Below, piece after piece: positions 1-8,498 of a DNA stretch of 64,000 nucleotides (the first letter of the stretch is position 1; each line of letters starts with the position of its first letter). The notes under the pieces are model-generated. The model saw only the letters and a list, made by a program, of their open reading frames with translations. It ran no database searches and was not told where the DNA came from. The DNA comes from an uncultured Bacteroidales bacterium (GTDB taxonomy: Bacteria > Bacteroidota > Bacteroidia > Bacteroidales > UBA932). Made by a program: the position numbers and the translations under genes. The stretch covers positions 248,001-312,000 of the forward strand of contig CAKUTA010000002.1 in NCBI GenBank assembly GCA_934691625.1. Direction: 5' to 3'.

Positions 1-2
1 GG

Positions 3-1421
3 ATAACCATTTCGGCCGATGCTGCCACTGGTGCCATCACCATTGGCGCGGATAAGAATACCACAGGAGGCGTGCGTTATGGAGTGGTGTCCGTGATCTG
101 CGGAGATGAAGGATATACTGACAGCAAGGATATCCGCATCATGCAGACCTATGAGCCGGAAGACCTCGTGAAGGATGGTGTTACAGCGAACTGCTACATC
201 GCCGCTCTGAACTCGTTGTACCGTTTCCCTGCAAAGGTGAAGGGTAACGGCGCCGGGGACGGCAATTCTAAATACATCGAGGCTGAAGGCCTGGAGATAA
301 AGAACGCCGCATACGCTGAACTTATATGGGAGGCCACCCTTGACGGGGACAGGACCAGAAGCACATACGTCATCGATGGCACTCCTATGTATGACGGGGA
401 GAACATATATTTCTCTACAGGCAAGACCCCCGGCAACGCGGTCATCGCTATATGCGCTGCTGATGGGACTGTGCTCTGGAGCTGGCATATATGGGTCACA
501 GACCAGGAAATCTCCACGAAGACAGATGACAAGGGGCTTGTATGGATGGACAGGAACCTCGGAGCGTTGAGTGCTAAGCCTGCCGATGCGGTCAATTCCA
601 GAGGCCTGTTCTACCAGTGGGGCAGAAAGGATCCGTTCCTTCCGTCAGCAGCCACATTTGTGGATATGCCGACCATACATTATGACGATGACTCCGATAC
701 ACAGAATGCCAAGTATGCCGAGCTTATAAAGCTTCGTCCTTCTGCGAATGTGGCAAATGTTCAGCATGGTGAGGGCTCAAGGGCTATCGCTACCGAGACT
801 GCAATAGTCAAGTATTCCGCTCCTGGCAATGCTGTATATGCCGTGCAGCACCCGGAGACATATATTTCCATTCATTCTGTATATTCCGGTGGTATCAAAT
901 GTGACTGGTATATCATGAGTCCTGACAATACTTCCAAGGATCAGATCGAGTCCAACCTGTGGGGCAACACGTCCACGGATGTGAAATATAAGAGCATCTT
1001 CGATCCGTGCCCTGCCGGGTATGTAGTACCTAAGGCCAATGCTTTCGCTGAACTTGCAAGCAATGAGTCTGCAAGAAGAGTCGATGTCACTTACGATAGC
1101 GATAATAATGAGACAGGCAAGGTCTGGGTTGAGGATGAAGATGGCTATGGCTGGTATTGGAAGAACTGCGAGGATAATTACTTCCCTAAGGCCGGAATGC
1201 TTAGCCTATTCGGACGTCCTCAGTATACCTGCGAGAATCTGTATTACTGGACAGCAGAAGGGGTGTCTCAGGAAAAGGATCCTTGGGGGCTCTCGAATTG
1301 CCTGTTTGTCAATGCCGGAAGGCTCTTCTTCGGAGTATATTATACCGGAAGTGCGCTCAGTGACCCTTCAGGTCTTGGGGCACGCGGGTTCGGAGGCAAT
1401 GTAAGGTGTGTGAAAGAGTAG
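3..1421 (+). CDS. Bacteroidetes surface protein with FISUMP-like C-terminal domain (5' end outside window)
   Basis: The frame is open from base 3, with a possible GTG at 72 but no need for a start there, so this is the 3' part of a longer gene cut by the window edge. The last 300 or so residues carry motifs familiar from large Bacteroidetes lipoproteins and fimbrial tip-like proteins: WMDRNLGAL, FYQWGRKDPF, DPCPAGYVVP, YYWTAEG and a terminal VRCVKE. This is the Fibrobacter succinogenes major paralogous domain-like fold, which often ends exposed surface proteins. The large fimbrial protein at 51499-54756 ends in a comparable VRCIRDVK, so the two may be distant relatives. The substrate or partner is unknown. 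A hairpin follows the stop codon. Confidence 0.6.
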   Translation: MTISADAATGAITIGADKNTTGGVRYGVVSVICGDEGYTDSKDIRIMQTYEPEDLVKDGVTANCYIAALNSLYRFPAKVKGNGAGDGNSKYIEAEGLEIKNAAYAELIWEATLDGDRTRSTYVIDGTPMYDGENIYFSTGKTPGNAVIAICAADGTVLWSWHIWVTDQEISTKTDDKGLVWMDRNLGALSAKPADAVNSRGLFYQWGRKDPFLPSAATFVDMPTIHYDDDSDTQNAKYAELIKLRPSANVANVQHGEGSRAIATETAIVKYSAPGNAVYAVQHPETYISIHSVYSGGIKCDWYIMSPDNTSKDQIESNLWGNTSTDVKYKSIFDPCPAGYVVPKANAFAELASNESARRVDVTYDSDNNETGKVWVEDEDGYGWYWKNCEDNYFPKAGMLSLFGRPQYTCENLYYWTAEGVSQEKDPWGLSNCLFVNAGRLFFGVYYTGSALSDPSGLGARGFGGNVRCVKE

Positions 1422-1437
1422 ATTTTTAGTGATTTTT

Positions 1438-1477
1438 ACAGTCCGTAAGAATTCGGCACTGATTTATTACGGACTGT
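1438..1477 (+). terminator. Inverted repeat after the first gene
   Basis: Arms 1438-1448 (ACAGTCCGTAA) and 1467-1477 are perfect complements with an 18-nt loop, 16 nt after the stop codon. No clean U-run follows, so this may be a processing site or weak terminator rather than a strong intrinsic one. Confidence 0.4.
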
Positions 1478-1732
1478 AAGTATTAAAATTTATTTGCTGC
1501 CGGATTGTTGTAAAACGATATGGTTTTAATTTTTATAAAGGCTGACAGATAGCGTTTAAAGGCATTGATGCCGGTAAAATTTTTCTCATTGAAAATTGTA
1601 AGTGAAGAAATTTGTTTATATCTTTAGCTCAGGACTTGAAAGATGCCGATTCTGTCAGGCTTGCCGGCTGATTGACATTTTTGGGTTGATACCTATTGTT
1701 TTAACATAGATATATTAGAATTTCTAACCTTG

Positions 1733-1770
1733 ACTGCCGCAACATCGTGAGATGCAGCGGCAGTTTTATT
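1733..1770 (+). terminator. Intrinsic terminator-like hairpin
   Basis: The 8-bp stem ACTGCCGC/GCGGCAGT (1733-1740 with 1757-1764) is followed by a T-rich stretch. It lies about 310 nt after the first gene. The rest of 1422-1891 is AT-rich and I see no gene in it. Confidence 0.5.
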
Positions 1771-1891
1771 GTCGTCATTGTCAGGCTGGAGAAAATATGG
1801 ACTCACCCTTGCCGTATCAGCATTAATCTGTATATTTACACTTTCTTTCCTGGTTATAATACCGTGAAGCTCATGAAAAACCAATAATGCA

Positions 1892-2116
1892 TTGATAACA
1901 ATTATTTTTATTTTAGTTTTTTATATCATGATAGCATTCATTATCTGGATTATCGGCCTGGTCCTGACGGTCAAGGCTGCTCTTGAAGTGTGGAACCTCA
2001 ATGTCGATACTGTCAAGAAGATTGTTGTAATCGTTCTTCTCATTATTACGAACTGGATCGGTATCGCCGTATATTATCTTGTGGCGAAGGACAAGCTTGC
2101 CGGGTGGCTTAAGTAG
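1892..2116 (+). CDS. Small two-helix inner-membrane protein (PLDc_N-like)
   Basis: The 74-residue frame is almost entirely two hydrophobic helices (about residues 3-28 and 42-64) separated by a short polar loop, ending in a basic tail (KDKLAGWLK). The pattern NWIGIAVYYLV resembles the second helix of the short PLDc_N (phospholipase D N-terminal-like) membrane proteins that are common as stand-alone genes in Bacteroidetes. The frame opens with TTG at 1892; an in-frame ATG at 1928 would give 62 residues but would remove much of the first helix. The 3' end overlaps the convergent queH stop by 8 bp. No function is known. Confidence 0.6.
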   Translation: MITIIFILVFYIMIAFIIWIIGLVLTVKAALEVWNLNVDTVKKIVVIVLLIITNWIGIAVYYLVAKDKLAGWLK

Positions 2117-2717
2117 CCTTGTCCATCATGGCCGGTGATGTCCCCAGGCTGAATTCACATCCGCAGTACAGCTGATTATAGAAGCCGTGCTCGCGGATGA
2201 TTTCGTTTCTTCGCTCCTGGAGACCGCCTTTTCTCCAGTTCATGTCCCACCAGCGGACTTCAGGAAACAGGCTGCATGCATAGAATCCTGCGGCATTCAC
2301 CTGCTCCAGGTTCTTCCATCTGGACGAGGCCAGAGTTGTCGCAAGTACGTCAAATCCATGTTCATGCGCATATCTGGCAGCGCGTTCCAGGCGGAAACGG
2401 AAGCACATCGTGCAGCGGGCTCCACGTTCAGGCTCATGTTCCAGACCATGTGCGATTTCACGCCATTCTGCATGCTCATAGCTATCATTGACTATATCCA
2501 GCCCAGTCTCTTCCGCATACCGTATGCATTCGTTCAGCCGCTTGTCGTATTCATCTTTCGGGAAGATGTTTGCGTTGCTGTAGAAGATAACTGGCTTAAT
2601 CCCGTGATTCACAAGGAATTCTACTATAGCAGACGAGCATGGGGCGCAGCATGCGTGCAGCAGTATCCGCTTCCCGGGCATCGTGATGTCCAATGTGTTC
2701 TTTACTTTCTGGCTCAT
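2109..2717 (-). CDS. queH: Epoxyqueuosine reductase QueH
   Basis: QueH performs the last step of queuosine tRNA modification, reducing epoxyqueuosine to queuosine in the cytoplasm with an iron-sulfur cluster. The 202-residue protein shows the family's cysteine pattern: HACCAPCSS near residue 22, CTMCFRFRLERAA in the middle and YCGCEFS near the C-terminus. The length is normal for the stand-alone QueH (former DUF208) family. It appears to be monocistronic: terminator-like hairpins lie between it and the next upstream leftward gene, and it converges with the small membrane protein gene. Confidence 0.9.
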   Translation of the reverse strand: MSQKVKNTLDITMPGKRILLHACCAPCSSAIVEFLVNHGIKPVIFYSNANIFPKDEYDKRLNECIRYAEETGLDIVNDSYEHAEWREIAHGLEHEPERGARCTMCFRFRLERAARYAHEHGFDVLATTLASSRWKNLEQVNAAGFYACSLFPEVRWWDMNWRKGGLQERRNEIIREHGFYNQLYCGCEFSLGTSPAMMDKAT

Positions 2718-2832
2718 GGTGCAAATTTAACCATAATTAGGGATTGCCGGAAATGTTGCTGCACAGTAACTTTGCAACATTGGATTGAGATAATAAGCCA
2801 TATAGTTAAAGTTAATCCTTTTGATTGTTGTA

Positions 2833-2864
2833 AAAAGCGGCTCCCTGTGAAGGAAGCTGCTTTT
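2833..2864. terminator. Hairpin with A/T flanks, possibly bidirectional
   Basis: AAAAGCGGCTCCC pairs with GGAAGCTGCTTTT across a short loop. The left flank is A-rich and the right flank T-rich, so it could act on either strand. Confidence 0.5.
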
Positions 2865-2977
2865 AATTTTGCGCAACTTGTTGGCTTGCAACTATCTGAT
2901 ATTTTCAAAATACCGCATGCGGTAATTCTGAAGAATGCTAATATTCTGCTATCTGATCAATTGACATAAAGTGCCAT

Positions 2978-3014
2978 AAAAAAACAGCAGCTGGTCTTCA
3001 CGACTGGCTGCTGC
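2978..3014 (-). terminator. Intrinsic terminator downstream of the esterase group
   Basis: On the minus strand a GC-rich stem (GCAGCAGCCAGTC with GACCAGCTGCTG, including G-U pairs) is followed by a run of seven T. It lies about 240 nt after the esterase stop and would end the leftward kinase-esterase transcript before queH. Confidence 0.6.
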
Positions 3015-3250
3015 TTACTTATTCAATATGAATTAAACTAGCTTATGTTTTTTATGTCTTCGCCTATCATAATAGCCATAATCGTGCCAAAGTGCAGATT
3101 TGAACAGAAAACTTTAGCTTTTTTATGGGAAAATTATGAAAAAGTATCTTTTTGTAAGCAAATATGCACTAATAGACTATAAAATGACAAATTCTACGAT
3201 AAACCAGTTTCTTTCTTTTAGAAGCGTTTTTCCATTGCTGATTGAAATCG

Positions 3251-4165
3251 CTACCGGAGCCACTTGCTGAAGAATCTCCATATTTCATCGTATGTGTCCA
3301 TACTGTGGTCGCTCCAGCTGTGATTGCCTCCGATGACTTCGTAAAGCCATACTTCAGTCTGCGGGCCGCCTTTCCGTGCCGGGACACCGCCCATATAGCG
3401 GTGGAGCACTACCTGGTGCGGCTGCTTTTTCGGGTCCGTGACCGGTTCTGAAGGAACTTTCATTGCCAATGTATCCGCCATCCTGAATGAGCATCGAGCC
3501 CTGCTGACCCAGTTGCCGACAGCTATAGGAACTGCGATATACGCACCCCATCCTCCTTTGTTTCCAGGATCTCCTTCCCATAGGGACGTCTTGTCTTCTG
3601 TCCCATGAATCTCCATCAGCGGAACAGGGCGTCTGGCTGTCAGCTCTTTCTGCATCCAGTCCAGGGTAAGCCCTGCTATCGGGGCGATTGCCCCGAAGAA
3701 ATCAGGCTTCAGATAGGCCATGAGGTAGCACATCTCGCCTCCGTTGGACATGCCCGTGAGAAAAGTGTTCTGTCTGCTGAATCCGTATTCCTTCTGTAGA
3801 TGCCTGGCAAGCCTGCAGATGAAATCTACATCGTCAGTCCTGAGCCCTTTCTGGAACGGGTAGCCGACATTCCAGCATGTCTTTCCCTTGCCGTCCTTAG
3901 CTCCTTGAGGAAAGCATACTGCGAACTTTTCGCGGTCGGCAGTCTTGCACATCCCGGCTCCGCTGTGCATGGCACGCCCTCCATATCCATGCAGCACCAT
4001 GACCAGCGGTGCATTGCTGCAAATGCCGTCAGGAACATACAGGATATACTCTCGCTCCATCCTCTGATGACGGAATGTGAAATGCTGTGGCTCTGATGCC
4101 AACGCATTGAGACACAATATGACCGAAGCTGCTGCCAGGCTCAGAAGCCTATGGATGGAAATCAT
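3251..4165 (-). CDS. Secreted alpha/beta-hydrolase, PHB-depolymerase/feruloyl-esterase type (LpqC-like)
   Basis: The 304-residue protein begins with a signal peptide ending near LASEPQ, so it is exported. It carries the alpha/beta-hydrolase features of the LpqC/poly(3-hydroxybutyrate) depolymerase family: an oxyanion strand LVMVLHGYGG, the nucleophile elbow GMSNGGE (serine in G-x-S-x-G), an acid region at MEIHGTEDKTS and a late GGNHSW supplying the histidine. The family includes acetyl-xylan and feruloyl esterases (CE1-like), so an ester on a plant or host glycan is the likely target; the exact substrate cannot be read. It is the last gene of the leftward group, 14 bp after the DUF368 gene, suggesting co-transcription. 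Confidence 0.75.
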   Translation of the reverse strand: MISIHRLLSLAAASVILCLNALASEPQHFTFRHQRMEREYILYVPDGICSNAPLVMVLHGYGGRAMHSGAGMCKTADREKFAVCFPQGAKDGKGKTCWNVGYPFQKGLRTDDVDFICRLARHLQKEYGFSRQNTFLTGMSNGGEMCYLMAYLKPDFFGAIAPIAGLTLDWMQKELTARRPVPLMEIHGTEDKTSLWEGDPGNKGGWGAYIAVPIAVGNWVSRARCSFRMADTLAMKVPSEPVTDPKKQPHQVVLHRYMGGVPARKGGPQTEVWLYEVIGGNHSWSDHSMDTYDEIWRFFSKWLR

Positions 4166-4179
4166 ATCAGCGGGTGTTT

Positions 4180-5154
4180 CTATACATTGTCATGGCTGCC
4201 TTCCTTGAGCTTATGCAGAGAGCTGAGGTATTCGAGCACTGCTACCAGGACAAGTCCTGCGATAGCCCAGATGATGGCCCCGGATATCTGCATGTCAATG
4301 ACTTTCATCGGCGCTCCGGAGCCCATAAGAAGCTCTGCTGCGGCAGATGCTGCCTCCGGCTCCATTCCGCTGCGTAACATCTGTCCCTCTGCGACTGCCT
4401 GCATGTCATTCCATGGCCATACCTTGACCAGTGCACCAAGCACGAAGCCTACAAGCACCAGCATTGTCGGCCTTTCGAATCTTTTCAGAAGCCAGTGCAG
4501 GAACTTGGAGAAACCGAGGATTCCGATGACGCAGCCAAGCCCGAACACCAGCAGGACGGGTATGTTCATCTGGTTGATGGACTGCATGATAAAGTCGTAT
4601 TTTCCGAGAATGACGAGAATGAAGCTGCCTGAAATTCCTGGAAGAATCATTGTGCAGACCGCAATGGCTCCGCAGATAAATATGAACCATAGGCTGTCAG
4701 GGGTGGTGGTAGGTGAAAGTGTGCATATTACCACTCCCAGTATGATTCCAGCAATGAAGAACAATACATCATTTACCTTCCAGCCCTTGATGTCGTATAT
4801 CATGTACGCTGAAGACGCGATTATAAGCCCGAAGAAGAACGCCCATGTCTGTACCGGATAGAAATCCATCACATAGACCATGAGCTTTGCCAGTGAGAAT
4901 ATGCTGACCAGCACTCCGATGAACAGCGACATCAGGAATGCTCCGTGGATGTATCTCCAGAATTCGCGGAACTGCCCATGGATAAGAAGTTTCCATGATG
5001 ACGGGTCCATCAATGCGTTAAGCGAGTCGATTATCTCGGAAAAAATGCCGGTGAGCAATGCGATTGTGCCTCCGGAGACACCAGGAATCACATTCGCAGC
5101 TCCCATTCCGAAGCCCTTGATTCCCGTGATGATGTTTCTTGTTAATCCGTTCAT
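4180..5154 (-). CDS. popT: DUF368 polytopic membrane protein, PopT-type undecaprenyl-phosphate translocase
   Basis: This 324-residue protein has about eight hydrophobic segments and the DUF368 signature near the N-terminus, GMGAANVIPGVSGGT, with the related motif MILPGISGSFIL in the middle. DUF368 proteins (PopT) have been shown in other bacteria to return undecaprenyl phosphate across the inner membrane for reuse in cell-envelope polymer synthesis. The start codon overlaps the stop of the upstream DUF6913 gene (ATGA-type overlap at 5151-5154), so the two are translationally coupled. The gene symbol is by family; function in this organism is inferred. Confidence 0.85.
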   Translation of the reverse strand: MNGLTRNIITGIKGFGMGAANVIPGVSGGTIALLTGIFSEIIDSLNALMDPSSWKLLIHGQFREFWRYIHGAFLMSLFIGVLVSIFSLAKLMVYVMDFYPVQTWAFFFGLIIASSAYMIYDIKGWKVNDVLFFIAGIILGVVICTLSPTTTPDSLWFIFICGAIAVCTMILPGISGSFILVILGKYDFIMQSINQMNIPVLLVFGLGCVIGILGFSKFLHWLLKRFERPTMLVLVGFVLGALVKVWPWNDMQAVAEGQMLRSGMEPEAASAAAELLMGSGAPMKVIDMQISGAIIWAIAGLVLVAVLEYLSSLHKLKEGSHDNV

Positions 5155-5687
5155 TGTTTTATCGTATCCAGATATCTTGTGATTTCATTGAATGCCTGCA
5201 GCGGGGTGTAGATCTGTGTGGGCGAGTCTTCTACCACTAGGTCGAAAGTCCTGCCTTTCAGCTGTCTGCGCCCGATCTTGAATCTTGAAGGAGAACACTT
5301 TGCCATATATTCTATAGGAAATTCGGCATTATCTACAAGCGACAGCAGCATGTCTGAATTTTCCTGCACCAGCATTGACATCTTCTCTGCGGACGGACGC
5401 CCGCACCAGTTTAGATCGCCGCGCAATATGGTGTTGTTCAGGCTGGTGGTCTGTCTTTCGTCCTCGCCTTTCTTGCTGAAATCGAAGAAATATACGCTGG
5501 TGCGGATGCCATGCGTCTTGAAGAATGCCGTCGCTTTCTCCTTACATTCGTCAGAGCCTTGTTCCTCAGTATCGATTATTATGGATACCGACTTGATGTC
5601 TTGTAATGGATAAAGTCCTGTCCCGGCCGCACTTGCAGCCTTCCTGAGGTATTTTCGCCTGAATATGTCCTTTATGAAATCAAACAT
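5151..5687 (-). CDS. Conserved Bacteroidetes protein, DUF6913-like
   Basis: A soluble protein of 178 residues if started at the ATG at 5687 (MFDFIKDIFRRKYL), which overlaps the kinase stop by 8 bp. The open frame extends nine codons further to 5714, but that start would sit deeper inside the kinase gene. It has no signal peptide or membrane segment. The N-terminus is basic, followed by an alternating strand/helix region (SVSIIIDTEEQG, then YFFDFSKKGEDE). I recognise it only as a conserved Bacteroidetes family of unknown function, probably DUF6913. It sits between a PfkB kinase and PopT in an overlapping operon. Confidence 0.6.
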   Translation of the reverse strand: MFDFIKDIFRRKYLRKAASAAGTGLYPLQDIKSVSIIIDTEEQGSDECKEKATAFFKTHGIRTSVYFFDFSKKGEDERQTTSLNNTILRGDLNWCGRPSAEKMSMLVQENSDMLLSLVDNAEFPIEYMAKCSPSRFKIGRRQLKGRTFDLVVEDSPTQIYTPLQAFNEITRYLDTIKQ

Positions 5688-6720
5688 TTTCTTCCCTGGT
5701 TTCTCCCGCGGCAAGCCCTCCGTTCGCTGAAATCAGCGCACGGATTTCTTCCTTTGCGGCTTTCCATCTTGGAATATCAATCTTCGTGCCGATAACTTCC
5801 ACGACCTTCGCGGCGATGATGGAGCCTGTCTCCCCGCAGACTTTCAGCGGCATGCCCAGCGAATGTGCATAGATGAATCCTGCCGCATAGGTGTCCCCGG
5901 CTCCTGTGGCGTCAATGGTTGCTGCCGGCCATGCCTCTATATAGTGATATTCATCCCCGCTCTTGAGCATTGACCCGTCCTTTCCGACCTTCACGACAGC
6001 GATTTTGCAGTGGCGTGCGATTTCGTCCAGCGCCTCTCTTGGAGGAAGCTTGGTGAACGCCCTTGCCTCAGACTCGTTTGCAAACACGATGTCCACGTAG
6101 CGGTCCACGATGTCATGCAGGAATGCTTCGTTAGATTCCACGACGTTATATGATGCCATGTCAAGCGAGATGATGCATCCTGCCTTGTGCGCCATCTCTA
6201 CCGCTGTTCGTATAAGTGCCTGGTTCTGCACTAGATATCCTTCTATGTGGAAGTAGTCGTACCCTTCGAAGTATTCTTGCTTGAGGTCTTCCGGAACCAT
6301 CTCCAGGGCGGCGCCCATGTAGTTCGCGAAAGTTCTTTCCGCATTGGCCCCCGAAACCAGCACCATTGACCTGCCTGACGGGTTCTTCCCCTTGAGCAGC
6401 AATGTCTTTACTCCGTACTGCTCCTCGTCACTCTTGAACAGATGCCCCAGCTCGTCTTCTCCCACCTTTCCGATGAATGCCGACGGCATGCCGAATATGG
6501 CTGTGCAGGTGATGGTGTTGGCTGCAGAACCTCCTGCCACATAGTGCAGTCCATAAGGCTTCAGGCTCTCGAAAATCTTGTTTCCTGTCTCCATGTCCAC
6601 AAACTGCATGCTGCCTTTCGGCAGGTGGTACATCTTCAGAAACGAATCGTCAGGAAGCACAGCCAGGATATCTGTAAGGGCGTTTCCGATGCCCAGTATT
6701 GATTTCATTCTCGGTTTCAT
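5680..6720 (-). CDS. PfkB-family carbohydrate/nucleoside kinase (adenosine kinase-like)
   Basis: The 346-residue protein has a complete ribokinase/PfkB fold: an N-terminal strand ILGIGNALTDI, the substrate lid region GGSAANT, the family motif GKVGEDELGHLF, and the C-terminal anion-hole motif DATGAGDTYAAGF with the catalytic Asp. The order and spacing resemble adenosine kinase-like members common in Bacteroidetes; the phosphorylated substrate (sugar or nucleoside) is not certain. It is the first gene of a leftward group whose later members are DUF6913, PopT and a secreted esterase. A second Met (MKSILG) four codons in is an alternative start. Confidence 0.85.
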   Translation of the reverse strand: MKPRMKSILGIGNALTDILAVLPDDSFLKMYHLPKGSMQFVDMETGNKIFESLKPYGLHYVAGGSAANTITCTAIFGMPSAFIGKVGEDELGHLFKSDEEQYGVKTLLLKGKNPSGRSMVLVSGANAERTFANYMGAALEMVPEDLKQEYFEGYDYFHIEGYLVQNQALIRTAVEMAHKAGCIISLDMASYNVVESNEAFLHDIVDRYVDIVFANESEARAFTKLPPREALDEIARHCKIAVVKVGKDGSMLKSGDEYHYIEAWPAATIDATGAGDTYAAGFIYAHSLGMPLKVCGETGSIIAAKVVEVIGTKIDIPRWKAAKEEIRALISANGGLAAGETREENV

Positions 6721-6899
6721 GTCAATGACTCTTTATATGCGGGATTGCAAAGATATGAAAAATCCTGGTTCTTTCTATCAGCTCATCCGCCGCTGACATA
6801 TTCAGTTCTGAAAAGCTGAACTGTTTCTTGTCCAGACCATTGGATGCTCTGATGAGATGCGCATCTTCATCTATGCCGCATGTAGACGAAAACCAGAAT

Positions 6900-7808
6900 C
6901 TACACTGCTTGAGCATTTCTCATCTTCAGAATTTCCTCTTCAGAGAATCCTGTGACTGCAGCTATAGTCTCGACAGGAATGCCAAGCTCCAGCATCTTCA
7001 TCGCGTCTTCAGTCTTGCCACGAGCTACTCCCTGCTGAATTCCTTTCTCCATTCCCTGCTCCCTGGCGTATTCAATCTGATTGTAAGTGTCGCGTTCTGT
7101 ATTCATGGCATTGATGTATTTTTTCTTGTCGTCGTCATCAAGGCTGGCAAACTCGGCGACATCGAAGATCCTTCCGAAAATCCTGTCCCTGAGCGCCGCC
7201 GGCCTTTCCAGCAGCCCCGACAGGTTCTTCAGCATGTACAGCCACCTGTCCAAGTCGGTCTCCAGCTCGCTCTCGCCCTTGTCGAACTTCGCCACCTCCA
7301 CGAACACGAACTCAAGCTTGTCGGTCATGAGCTTCCCTGTCGTCGCCTCCCGCAGCCTGTACCTGTGCTCCGTCAGCTCGTCCTCCTCATACTTGAAGTT
7401 CAGTACTCCGAGGAAAAACACACCGTCAAGCCTGAAGTTCCAGGGTTTTCCTCCGTCCTCCTTCTTCTCCTCCTCGGCCAATGACTTCCGTCCCTGCTTC
7501 ATGATGGGGAATGAGGTGTAGAACAATGCCCTTTCGAAGAAGTGCCTCTGTGCGCCCCTCTGCATCTCCACCAGGAACTCCTTGCCGTCTGCGGTCCTGC
7601 ACAGCACATCGAATACCGCCTTCCGGTCCTCCTCCATGATGCCCAGCTGCTCCGTGGGGATGTAGCTGATGTCGGTTATCCCCATGTCCGGGAAGATGAC
7701 CTTCAGGAACTCGATGAGGATGTCCTTGTTCACTTCGGAGCCAAAAATTCGCTTGAAGCTCCAGTCGACCATCGGGTCGATGAATCTAGCCTTGATGTTT
7801 TCAGTCAT
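6900..7808 (-). CDS. Rpn-family PD-(D/E)XK nuclease (recombination-promoting nuclease/putative transposase)
   Basis: The 302-residue protein begins with the family hallmark DPMVDWSFKRIFG, then a nuclease core with an Asp in AVFDVLC and the E-x-Q pair in FLVEMQRG, the PD-(D/E)XK arrangement. The C-terminal part is helical and ends in the typical EQGMEKGIQQG-GKTEDAMKMLELG tail with a short helix-turn (FSEEEILKM). Members are often annotated as transposases; E. coli RpnA cuts DNA and promotes RecA-independent recombination, and related proteins act in anti-phage defence with a shorter internally started form. Codons in the middle are more GC-rich than neighbouring genes, which could reflect transfer. 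It stands alone, with long non-coding DNA on its promoter side. Confidence 0.85.
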   Translation of the reverse strand: MTENIKARFIDPMVDWSFKRIFGSEVNKDILIEFLKVIFPDMGITDISYIPTEQLGIMEEDRKAVFDVLCRTADGKEFLVEMQRGAQRHFFERALFYTSFPIMKQGRKSLAEEEKKEDGGKPWNFRLDGVFFLGVLNFKYEEDELTEHRYRLREATTGKLMTDKLEFVFVEVAKFDKGESELETDLDRWLYMLKNLSGLLERPAALRDRIFGRIFDVAEFASLDDDDKKKYINAMNTERDTYNQIEYAREQGMEKGIQQGVARGKTEDAMKMLELGIPVETIAAVTGFSEEEILKMRNAQAV

Positions 7809-8467
7809 AAAGTTAAATTTTTAATCTGGTTAAACAAAATCGTTGACACGGCAGGGTGTTGAAGATACCGGTGTGCATGTCATTCAAGGCTGCAATATTA
7901 TGCAAAAAAATCTCTGAAAACATGTGAAAATGTCCCGAGTGACGAATCTCAGTGCAGATTTTTATGATTTTGAAATCGGATATATGATTTTTAACTTTTT
8001 TGAGAAGATTTTTAAGTCCAGGGATCTGGACAATGGGATGCAGACATTCTGCATTGTCACTGAAATGTCTCCGTGATGTCACGAAAATGTTTCCTCGATT
8101 CCGTATTTTTGGCGCATTGACATTCGGAATAACTGACCATCCTGGAATTGAATAAATTAGTGTATCTTTTTGAGTGTTAATAAATTGGCGTGAAACTCAG
8201 GTGCCAAGACCTGTGAAAAAACAGGGCTCTTGGCATTTCGATAAAACAGATTGAGTAGAGATAACTACTTAATTATTAGCTAAATATGTAGCATATATCT
8301 GCATGATCCTCATTCTCGGAGGGCCGATTCCTTCATATTTCCAAGTCATTCCCATAAACCCCTTCAGAACAAGACACGAAAAAACTTCGGTGTGCATGGA
8401 GGGGGATCAACGAGTTGTAATCAGGACAAAAGTTATGGATGGAAGGTGAATCAGTAAAATTAATCGT
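7809..8467. other. Non-coding interval with one strong inverted repeat
   Basis: About 660 bp without a gene I can support; an 89-codon leftward open frame at 7813-8082 shows no recognisable features. At 8202-8234 TGCCAAGA and TCTTGGCA pair, with an inner CCTGT/ACAGG stem around an A-rich loop; no U-run follows on the plus strand. Confidence 0.4.
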
Positions 8468-8475
8468 TATATTTG
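8468..8475 (+). promoter_or_regulatory. Bacteroidetes -7 box (TATATTTG) upstream of the ECF sigma gene
   Basis: TATATTTG fits the TAnnTTTG consensus and ends 23 nt before the chosen ATG at 8499. No good -33 TTTG is visible, so strength or sigma dependence is uncertain. Its position argues for the start at 8499 over the upstream in-frame ATG at 8439, which would lie before the transcript start. Confidence 0.5.
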
Positions 8476-8498
8476 CGCATGTCTGCTGTTGTGATGCT

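Larger units (their letters stand above)
2718..3250. other. Non-coding interval between queH and the esterase gene
   Basis: About 530 bp with no convincing gene. It holds two terminator-like hairpins (listed separately) and AT-rich sequence. A 260-codon open frame on the plus strand across this area is a shadow of queH. Confidence 0.5.

Noticed and set aside
2187..2969. 260-codon plus-strand open frame
   Set aside because: It lies antisense to queH, whose motifs are unambiguous, and the product shows no family features.
7813..8082. 89-codon minus-strand frame upstream of the Rpn gene
   Set aside because: No signal, domain or coding-like composition; left as non-coding.
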